Part shown: piece after piece, positions 30,895 through 39,983 of the stretch
Layout of the letters: every line of letters starts with the position of its first letter
How positions within the stretch are numbered: the stretch's first letter is position 1
Assembly (NCBI GenBank): GCA_028554755.1
Contig: JAPTOF010000002.1
Coordinates: 11,643,001 to 11,707,000 of the forward strand
Direction of reading: 5' to 3'
Length of the DNA stretch: 64,000 nucleotides
DNA from: Cordia subcordata
Taxonomy: Eukaryota > Streptophyta > Magnoliopsida > Boraginales > Cordiaceae
Made by a program: the position numbers and the translations under genes
Notes under the pieces: model-generated
What the model was told of the DNA's origin: nothing
Database searches by the model: none
The model's input: the letters and a program-made list of their open reading frames with translations, nothing else

Positions 30895-32733
30895 CTTCGA
30901 ATTTATTGTATTCTTTCTTTTTGTGTATTTTTTGCAGTAACCTATGGTTTAGAGTCTAACTATTTTGATTCCTTTTTCATATCATCTGAATTGTAAATGC
31001 TAAAGATTTGAGCTAAAATTGGGATTTGATTCATGTACAAAAAGGAAGTTTTCTTGATGTGTGTTATGTACATAATGAAGTTAACCCTAGTGCCATGTAT
31101 TTGAAGTCGTGATTTTGAGCCCTTGTTGATGGGGATAGTACATCGACATATTGTGGGATATTGCACTATCATTTTGAAAGGGATTCCCGCTTGCTTTTGG
31201 ATTGTGCTACTAGGAATGTAGCCTCGACAATATATTTGTGGATCCATTGTTGGTATATTGGGTTTGATTTTGTTATGGCACGTATCAATAATTTTGATTT
31301 AGATGCTAATTGTCTATACTTGATTATGCTTTACACACTCTTGAATCATATTACTTTTATTGATAAAGGAAAAAGGGAATCTATTATTCTTCATGAATTC
31401 AAAAGAAAAACTATTGTGTTACTTTACGTTGCATATTTGCTTTTAATTATTGTGGGAATCTTACTACTTACTGAGATTCACATCCCATTATTTTGTTGTT
31501 TTTCTTTGTCTTTTGGAAATTGTCTTCTACAGATACTAAGGAGTAGGTTTGTGATTCTAAGCTTGGGGTAGATGACCTTCCCAAGGACGTTGATTAATTG
31601 AAGTTTTTGAACATGTTAGTTTTGATTAAGCTTTTGGGACAATGTAAATTTTTTGGAGTTCTACTGTTTTGGAGACGTGGACTATGTTTTCTTTGGTTGT
31701 CGAGGTTTTTCATGCTTTGAGACTTACAAATTTTGTGTGATGCTTGTGATCTTTATTCTATGCCTTGCGGCCTTAGGAAAGTTTTCTTTCTTAGGTTTGC
31801 AGCAGTCACGCTCTTACTTAGATGAAAGTTGGGGTCGTGACAAGGATCACCAAGCCCCTCTTATTAAGAGGTACTTGGGAGACTTATCAATATGCTATTG
31901 AGAAATAGTTTTTGACTGCTTCTCCTCTTTATTCATGACTATTGGTCGTTGCAACTCTAGTTCCATTCTTGAGTGTATCAAAGCCGTCATTACCAATGAT
32001 ATTAGTTGTTGTATTACCTGAGATGTAACAATGGATGAAGTCAGGAGGCGGTCTTCTCCCTTGGGCAAAATAAAGCCCCGAGCCCTGATGATTTAATGGA
32101 GTGTTTTTTTAAGACCAACTAGAATACCATCAATGAGGATGTTTTCAGAGTTGCGCAAGGTTTTTTGGATGGCAATGTTGACTTATCCAATATTAACCAA
32201 ACTAACATTGCATTTGTCCAAAAGTTAAGCGTCCTCAGTCAATTGGTGAATTCTAACCAATAAGTTGCTCCAATTTTATTCATAAAACTATTGCAGGGGT
32301 CCTTATTCAAAGAATTAAGCCTTTTTATGGATATGATGGTTAGCCCTACTCAATCAGCCTTTGTGCCAAATCGAGCCATTCAAGACAATTTGATCATTGC
32401 CCAAGAGGTGTCTTACTGGATGAATAAAAAGAAAGTCTACTTCAAATCTCACTATGTAGCTCTCAAAGTTAACATGCAAAAAGCGTACAACAGGGTGGAA
32501 TAGTATTTTCTCTTTGAAGTCTTGAGGAAAAATGGGCTTTTGTGAGAAATGGGTGAATTGGATCTCAATGCATCACATCAGTCACCTAATTTGTCCTTCT
32601 CAATGGTAGTTAACTTCAAAAAATTGTCCCACCTTGTGGAATTAGGCAAGGCAACCCTTTCTCGCCTTTCCTTTTCACGTTGCTCTCACAAGTTATTCCT
32701 TCTTTGTTGGAAGATGCCATTGAGAAGTCCACT

Positions 32734-33747
32734 CACTAAAAAAAAATTAAGAATAGGCGATCGTTTCATTACAAAATAACAAGAAATAGCTAGCAGTTTT
32801 ACGATATAAACAGCGATTTATATAATACATAAATATATTGTTATGTAAAATAATTAATGAATATATTTTTAGCTTGATTAGTAGATGATATGATTAGAGA
32901 GTTTTACAATAGGAAGGTTCAACATTCGAATTGTAAATGAAGCATGGTGTGGTTTTTTTTTTTTTACAATTATATATAGGCGACATTTTAAATAATCAAC
33001 GCTCATACTAGTGGTTGTTTTGAAATAGGCAACGCCTATATAACCAGCAAGAAAATTGCCACCGGTTACCTATAGAGGTGGCAAAACGGGTCCGGACCCA
33101 CGGATTGAACCGTTTAACCCACATAAATGTAGGGTTAGGGTTCAGCATTTCATAACCCGTAAGGCAAACGGGGTGGACCCGACCCGACCGGCGCTAAGGG
33201 TGGGTTATGCTGGTTGACCCCCTGGTGACCCGCAAGTGTCTTTTTTTTAAATACATATAAGTTTAATTTTTAAAGTTAGAAACCTTAATTTTTTTTTGTT
33301 ATTGCACTTTATAGTTTACAGTCTTAGCAGCCATATTTGAAGCTTTGATTGTAGCTATAGACTATGGTAATTGTTATTTTATTATGTTAATGTTAGTTTG
33401 TGATTAGGCGTTTAATGGAGATTTTAAATTATCGATTATGTTTGTGACATTTAGTTCATTAACTTTAACTATTTTAGGTGTTTAATTTTTTGTTTTTTTG
33501 GGTCAAACAGGTTACAAATGTTTATTAATTATTACTTAATTTTTTTGATTTTATTTATTTTTAAATAATATTAAAATACCAAAAAATTAAGTGGATTAAC
33601 CTGCGAGGCCGCGGGTGCTGATGGGGGACGTAGGCACCCGCATGAACCCGACCCAACCCGCAGAACCGCATAACCCGCCCTAAATGGGTCAAGTTGGCCC
33701 CGCGAATGCCCGTTTACCACCTCTAGTTACTAAGTTTTTTATTAGTG
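32734..33747. mobile_element. TIR element inserted in the LINE RT
   Basis: The left end CACTAAAAAAAAATTAAG matches the inverted right end (CACTAATAAAAAACTTAG). The LINE frame reads up to the left boundary and resumes directly after the right one in the same frame, so this is an insertion. The CACTA start suggests a CACTA/En-Spm-derived MITE, but a clean 3-bp target duplication is not evident and a TA duplication cannot be excluded. It holds no transposase and is itself invaded by a hAT MITE. Confidence 0.6.
33073..33725 (+). mobile_element. hAT-type MITE, copy 1
   Basis: Ends TAGAGGTGGCAAAACGGG and its inverse CCCGTTTACCACCTCTA, 653 bp, with GC-rich arms full of GACCCG/CGGGT motifs and an AT-rich centre. 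The flanking 8-mers GTTACCTA (33065-33072) and GTTACTAA (33726-33733) are an imperfect 8-bp target-site duplication, as for hAT elements. The second, inverted copy at 42995-43643 has a perfect one. Confidence 0.8.
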
Positions 33748-35016
33748 GTTTAAGGGTATCAAAATATCAAATCATTTTACAACAATTTCCCACTTGCTTT
33801 TTGCGGACGATTCTCTCTTTTTTTTCTTAAGGCGACGCAAGTGGAGGCCTATGCTTTGAGTGATGTGATCTACAAACACCGTTTCGCTATGCGACAAAGT
33901 ATTAATTTGAACAAGTCTCGTACCGTTTTCAGTAAACACACGCCCAGATATATACGGAAAAATCTTTGCGATATCCTCCGTGTTACTGAAGCCCAAGACT
34001 TGGGTATTTGCTTGGGGTTCGCACAAACTGGGGGAGGTCCAAAATTGAGGCCTTGACCTGGGTGGTTGAAAGAATTGCCTCAAAGCTTGCCGGATGGAAG
34101 AGCCTTCTTTTATCTGATGGGGAAAAAATAACTCTCATTAAGTCAGTTATACAAGCAATTCCTTTATATATCGTGTCGCTTGTATTGATGCCAAAAAAGG
34201 TTTGCCAAAAGATTGTATCTCTGGTTTCTAACTTCTGGAGCAAGGGAGGGCCAAATGGTACACATAGGATCAGATGGAATATTCTCACTAAACCAAAACA
34301 GGAAGGTGGTATTCGATTGCGAGATTTTCACTGCTTCAATACGACCCTTTTGGCAAAGCAGGCTTGGATATTGTTGCATGACCACAATTCACTCTCTTTC
34401 GAGGTTCTGAAGGGATTATATTTCCCCAAATCAAATTTCTGGCATGCAAAAGAAGGCTATAGATCTTTATGATGTTGGCATAGTTTGTTACATGGAAGGA
34501 AATTGATTCAAGATTATGCTATCCGGAAGATTGGTGATGGACAATCTGTTCGAATCTGGGAGGACAAATTGACTGAGGTCTCCCTTACACCAAATGCACA
34601 CTTGCTCCTTCATGCACCTACTCCCCAGTCACTTCTTGGGGTACCTAAAAAGGTCAATGAACTGTTTATGCTGGGGAAAAAAGATGGAACTATGCACTTA
34701 TTAATCAAATATTTGATAAAACATCAAGAGATGCTATTCGCCCGTGCTTTATCCACACTTTGATTGTCTAGACAAAGTGTTTTGGCCTCACTCCCAGGAT
34801 GGGCAATATACAGTCAGAAGTGGATATCGAGCGAGTCTTATTTCAGATGATCTTAATCATTCTAGAAGGGGGCTCCAACCTTCTTCCTCCTTTTCTCTGA
34901 ATGAATCCTTTTGGAAAAACTTTTGGAGAATTCAAGCCCCTCCAAAATTGGTTCTCTGCCTGTGGAAAGCCCTCCACAATGGCTTACCAACGCAGGAAAA
35001 TCGCTTCTGAAGAAAG

Positions 35017-35150
35017 ATGGAAGAAACTCCTTTGTGCCAAGTGTGTCATGATGGCTGTGAAACTGTTGAGCATATGCTTCTTTATGGAAGAAACTCCTTT
35101 GTGCCAAGTGTGTCATGATGGGTATGAAACTGTTGAGCATATGCTTCTCT
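35017..35150 (+). repeat. 67-bp tandem duplication over the LINE zinc knuckle
   Basis: ATGGAAGAAACTCCTTTGTG at 35017 recurs at 35084. Each copy encodes the CQVCHDG..ETVEHMLL zinc-knuckle segment. The unit is not a multiple of three, so the duplication shifts the frame between copies. Confidence 0.85.
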
Positions 35151-36045
35151 ATTGTGATTGAACAAAACAGTTCTAGTTCGCATCTCCTTTCCAATGTCAG
35201 GTAGACTTCTGTTCTGTTGGTAGGCTTCATGCTTGGTTTGAGCAGTTTGTGCAGAGTTGTGTTGCAGCTGGGCACCAAAAAGGGGTGGTCTAAACATTGT
35301 TATGTTTCTGCTTCTGGACCATCTGGCATGAGAGGAATCGTGTTACTATTGAACACCAGCCCATCGATCTTGAATGTGCTGTTTCCCTCCTGAACCAAAG
35401 CTATGATGAATACTGTAAGATTCGAAGTAATGCTGCAGTTTCGGGTGGTCATGTACGTGCTCACTTGGAGGAAAATTCTGATGCTTTAGCTTCAAGGCGC
35501 AGCCCACCTCCTGGTTCCATCAAAATGAATATTGATGCAGCCTTCCATAAACCTAATCTTGGTGCTGCTGCTGTTGTTTGTCGAAATTCTGAGAGAGACT
35601 TTCTAGGTGGAAATGCCTGGAGATTCCACTGCTTGAGTGCGTTAGAGGCGAAGGCCATGGCTGTGAGGAATGCTTGTTTTTTTTGCCAAGAGCATGAATT
35701 TTTCTAACATTATTGTGGAAAATGATGCTGAGGCTGTTCACAAGGCAATCACCTCGCATGGGTTGTATCCCTTGGAAGATAGCTCCTATTATTGAGGATT
35801 CTAAGAAGATTGCTTTAGAGATTGAAAGACTTCAATGGGAAATTGTCAAGAGAACTCGAAATTCTACTGCTGATTGGATTTCGATGAAAATGCTCGCTGG
35901 CAGCCTTCCTGTTAACTGGATGGTCTCTTTACTTTATGGTTTTAGTGTTTTTTTGCTTAAAGATATAAACCCACAAGGTGAGGCTAACTTTGTATTTTAA
36001 TTCTTGAATGCTATTCCATTGACCAAAAAAAAAATACATTATATG

Positions 36046-36078
36046 CTGCATCTGCATCTGCATCTGCATCTGCAGTTG
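36046..36078. repeat. (CATCTG)n hexanucleotide repeat
   Basis: Five near-perfect CATCTG units just beyond the LINE tail. Confidence 0.85.
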
Positions 36079-36644
36079 AGCTAAAATAGCTCCATCATCA
36101 ATAATGTTAAGCAGAACTTCACATGTTGCACTAAACATATTAATCAAGCTAGAAATAGTTATTAAACGAGAACCCCATCGAGTGTGTCCAGGCTTATGCA
36201 AGGTACCAATCTGTTCAAGTCTTTTTCCACTTTCAAGCTCATAAATAGAAAGTAAATGAGCAATATATTTGCACCATGAGCAGTTTTTAATTGATCACTA
36301 CGCTTGCATGAGGCACCAATTATATTGACAATGGAACTCAATTTAGTAAAAACATAGTGGATAGGGAAAACTTCTTCTGAAGCAACAACTAATGCTAATT
36401 AGTTCCATCTATAGTTTATTAATAAAATTTAACTCATAGATAGCGTCATTTTTTCTCATCATTAATTTACCAAAATAGTTTTATTAACCTTCTAATATTA
36501 TTTATGAAATAAAAATGTAACGGCATTTAGAATCATCAATTAAAAAAATATATTAAAACCTATGTATCTCTTTTGTACAAAGAATGATTGATATTTATGA
36601 GAGAGTAACATAAATAGATTGGAAAGGACAAAAGCAAATGTGTT
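36079..36644. other. 3' flank of the receptor kinase pseudogene
   Basis: AT-rich; no gene recognised. A patch at 36080-36350 has a weak coding look but no domain I could name. Confidence 0.35.
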
Positions 36645-37741
36645 CTATAGAGTTGAAAACTCCCCATTAATTAGTTCTCTTATTGTAACCATAGGAAACA
36701 TAGTCTCAGCTGGAGCCATTTGCTTTGTTAGTTGCACGGAAATTTGTTGCATTGTTGGCCGAAACTGTGGATTACGACGCAAACAAACAAAGGCTAGCTT
36801 TGTAACCAAGATGATTTGTTCAGCCTCTTCCATTCCAGGAGGTGAAATTCTTTGGTCTATCACATCCTTCAACAGTATTAAACTTGCTGTTGATGATGCT
36901 GATGATATTAGAGAGATAAAATCCCCGGGATGCTCCCCCATTATCACTTCAAGTGTTAGCACACCGAAACTATATACATCGCTCTTCTCACTTATCTCCA
37001 TTGTATAAGCAAGTTCTGCCACCACACAAAAGATGGTAAATGAAATTTGAAGAAAGTAAGAAATAAGGAAGAAAAATAAGGGTGAATTATAAGAGTATAT
37101 ACTAGTTACATTGATAAGAGTATATTGGATTAGAGTTTGGTTGGCTCAGCTTTTGAAGACTTAAAAGTACTTTCTGTGAGTCTAAAAACAGAAACTAACT
37201 TTTTTTATTCATTTTTAAAAGAGTTTTTACATAAAAGCTGAAGTTAAAAAAAGTTGAAAAACTTGAAGCTCCAAATTGGATTATGTCATGTAAAAAATTA
37301 TTTTTTTTTCATTTTTCTCAAAAATACTATTCCATATTTTTAAAAATCCAATATTAACTTCAAATGAAAGCTCAACTCCTAAAACATAGGGCTAAACAAT
37401 CAACTATTTTTATTAAACAATACTTTTATTCAAAGCTCTACTACTCAATAATAGAAATCTCACAACTAGGCCAAACAGAGCTTTAGTTCCTTCTATGACC
37501 TCTTAAGTGTATCTCTTTGAATAATTTGGTTCCTAAATTGTTAGAATGTACCTTTTAGTCCTTAGGCTAATAAGAATTGGACAACATTAGTCCATTTAAT
37601 GAATTTCATCCAAAAACAAATAGGAAATTGCACGAGAAAGGCAAGTGATAATAAAAATACAAGGGAAGTTTTTTTGCCCCATTAGTTTTTGGACCGAATT
37701 AGTGAAATGGACCAATGTTTTCCAATTGTTAATAGTCAAAA

Positions 37742-37865
37742 GACTAATAACCTGTTTGGCTAAGCTTATTTGGAGCTTATAGGCAGCATATAGTAAAAAA
37801 ACATGTTAGGGATGCTTTTTTCTAAGATTTTATAAGCTGTAAAATAAACAAGGTCAAATAGGCTC
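37742..37865. repeat. Short MITE-like repeat, copy 1
   Basis: CCTGTTTGGCTAAGCTTATT followed by TGGAGCTTATA..AGTAAAAAAA..TTATAAGCTGTAAAATAA. The same sequence is at 52350-52463. The inner TTATAAGCT and AGCTTATAA are inverted. Confidence 0.6.
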
Positions 37866-38006
37866 TAAAAAAGAACAATCTCATATTTCAGAGACCAAAT
37901 CCCAAATGTTATAGTTCATGAACCATAAGGTCAAACAGGCTCTAAAAACAAACATTCTCATATTTCAGAGACCAAATATTCCAAATGTTATAGTTCAGGG
38001 ACCATA
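37851..38006. repeat. 77-bp tandem duplication in the kinase intron
   Basis: AGGTCAAATAGGCTCTAAAA at 37851 recurs at 37928 (AGGTCAAACAGGCTC..), followed in both by ATTTCAGAGACCAAAT and AAATGTTATAGTTCA. The second copy ends about 40 bp from the splice donor. Confidence 0.8.
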
Positions 38007-38295
38007 GAAGGAATCAACCTGAGTAAATTTTGTAAGCATTAGTGTACTTGGAGCTGCATATCCGTATGTTCTAGCAAAAGCAAACCAATTGGAGGAGTCA
38101 TGCCTCAGAAGTCTTGCTGTGCCAAAATCAGCCAAGTGAGCTTCACCCTTCCCATCTAACAAAATGTTCTTGCTTGATATGTCCCTATGAACCAGGGGAG
38201 GAAAACAACCATGGTGCATATAAGACAAAGCATTTGCAATGCCTTTGACAACATTCACCCTCTTCAGCCATCCAAACTTTCCAGCTTTCTCCTTG

Positions 38296-38305
38296 TTTCT
38301 CAAAA
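38296..38305. repeat. 10-bp target-site duplication, left
   Basis: TTTCTCAAAA, repeated exactly at 39984-39993, on either side of the inserted element. Confidence 0.85.
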
Positions 38306-39983
38306 GGGTTAATCCCATTTCCCCCTATGAGTTTTTGGGTAAGACCCAAATTCTCCCATGCACTTTTTATATTACCCTGATTCCCCCATAACCATAGATT
38401 ATGGCAAACAAAGTGTTAAGAGTACGGATATTTTTATTGCTTTGTTTTATTAGAAAAAAATATAAACCCCTTGAACATAGTTCACAAAATAATACCCCAA
38501 GAATCCATGTATTGGGCGACAATAATTTTCTTAAAAAAAATAAAAAATTTAGTATAATATGTATTGTTTCTATATATTGAGGATTATAATTTCTCTAATA
38601 AAATAAAAAGACAAAAGTTTGAAAAGAAATTTTTGGTGTAACCTTAATTAGATGTGGAGCAAGAAATTTAAGATTTTTTTGTTTGGGGGGGGGGGGGGGA
38701 GGGGGGTGAATTTAAATAAGAAATTCAATGATATAAAATATATTAATTATAACAAAGGATAAAAATACTATTCAGCAAAATATAAAAATAATATATGTAA
38801 AGAAAAACTAACAAATTAAGTTAATGAAGTTAGATTTGTCTAAATAGATTTAAAAAAAACATTTATTGTATTTACATGAACATGACAACAATTTTTTCTT
38901 TTATATAAAAATCAAGTTATCTTATAGAAAGTAAGGGTGATTGGCATATAAAATCATGTTCAACTTTTTAAAATTTTCCTGAAGTTCCTAAGGGACCATT
39001 TGGATCAGCTTATACAAAAAAAAAAAAAAAAATTTCTTTTTCATAGTGCTTGAAAAAGTACATTAGGAGTCTTATCTTTTAAAAAAAAATTACTACAAAC
39101 ACTTAATAGAACAAAGAATGGTCTTTTATGACAAAAGTGCTTTTTGATATAAAAATTTAGTCATTAGTTAATCGTTTGTATTCCCAAAATAAATTATCCA
39201 ATATAAAAAGTTCCAAAATCGATTGACTAAAAGAATAAATAAATAATTTGACCGCTTAAATACCATGTTAAATAGCTAAAACAACTCACTAGAATATCAC
39301 AACAAGAATACAAATCTTTAGATTAAGAAATAAAAATATTACGACAAATATTTGAAACAAATTACACTTGGTCATTATATTAGTAAAATGTTTACCTACT
39401 AACAAAAAAAAAATTAAGAAAAATACTATATAAAATTATCCTACCAAAAAATAAATAAATTGAACATAATGCTATTTTTATTTGATGATTAATATGTTAA
39501 ATTTAAAATACAATGTCATAAGCACAAAAAAAAATGAGGGGCCAAAGTATTTTTTCCCTCTTTGAATACAACAACCATATAGCTATAAAAGAATATTTTG
39601 CGGAGTTTAGGGTGCAAGACCCCTTGGTGCCCCTAGCCTTGTCTATATCTACTAACGTGTTATAATTTTTTAAATAAAATAAAAAGATAAAAATATAAAA
39701 AAATTTGTTGTAATATGTGGTATGTCTTTTTTTGGGAATTATTATTTTTTCTAAAAAATAAAAGTTAAAAATAAAAAAATATTATGTGGTGAAATGTGTG
39801 CTATATCTATATATTGGGATTATAGTTTTTTAATAAAATAAATAGATAAAACACATACAACACATATTCTTTAGGCTTTGTTTGGCAGAACTTAATATTA
39901 TAGGGGAATTTGAGTAATACGAAAAGTTCATGGGGGTGTTTGGGTTTTAGCTAATAACTCATGGGGGATAATGGAACTAACCC
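38306..39983. mobile_element. Mutator-like element in the receptor kinase exon
   Basis: 1,678 bp with inverted arms of about 90 bp: left GGGTTAATCCCATTTCCCCC then TATGAGTT, right (inverted) GGGTTAGTTCCATTATCCCC then CATGAGTT, and both continuing with ATTAC..ATTCCCC.TATAA-type blocks. It is flanked by a perfect 10-bp duplication. Without it, the flanking exon reads straight through (..LLNILRN then KEKAGKFGWLKRV), proving insertion into a coding exon. It has no transposase and is AT-rich, with a 12-G run near 38686-38697. The duplication length and long arms fit a non-autonomous MULE. Confidence 0.85.

Larger units (their letters stand above)
30037..31842 (+). mobile_element. Ty3/gypsy-type long terminal repeat
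   Basis: An 1,806-bp block starting TGTAACGACCC and ending GGGTCGTGACA, which are imperfect inverted ends (TGTCACGACCCC when reversed). The start resembles the TGTAACGACCC ends common in plant gypsy LTRs. It is preceded by a polypurine tract. The interior has a duplicated segment rich in ACTGTTCA..GTGAATAGT motifs. Minor open frames (31161-31571 and others) carry no domain. The matching 5' LTR is not in the window, so it is either truncated or lost to recombination. Confidence 0.7.
31848..36034 (+). pseudogene. LINE (L1-type) ORF2 remnant
   Basis: Non-LTR retrotransposon reverse transcriptase in broken plus-strand frames. In order: TNDI, MDEV and a decayed KAP.PDD block near 32030-32100; SPTQSAFVPNRAIQDN (32345); VNMQKAYNRVE (32470); IRQGNPFSPFLF (32642); HLLFADDSLFF, the catalytic FADD (33795); QSINLNKS (33900); the C-terminal connection ASKLAGWKSLLLSDGEKITL (34080); a zinc-knuckle ETPLCQVCHDG (35090); and an RNase H-like domain with NIDAAF, EAKAM and VENDAEAVHKAI (35528-35760). 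It ends in an A-rich tail at 36023-36034. The 5' end is lost next to the gypsy LTR. A 1-kb insertion splits the RT between RQGNP and FADD. Multiple frameshifts and stops make it inactive. Confidence 0.9.
37016..38047 (-). other. Intron of the receptor kinase pseudogene
   Basis: The donor GTACAC follows CCAA, and the acceptor TGGCAG precedes AACTTGCTTATAC. Splicing joins the activation loop end (GYAAP) to LAYTMEISEKSDVYSFG with the frame kept, as in functional relatives. The intron holds a MITE-like segment and a tandem duplication. Confidence 0.75.

Noticed and set aside
31161..31571. 136-codon plus-strand frame
   Set aside because: Lies inside the gypsy LTR, has no domain and looks like chance translation of AT-rich DNA.
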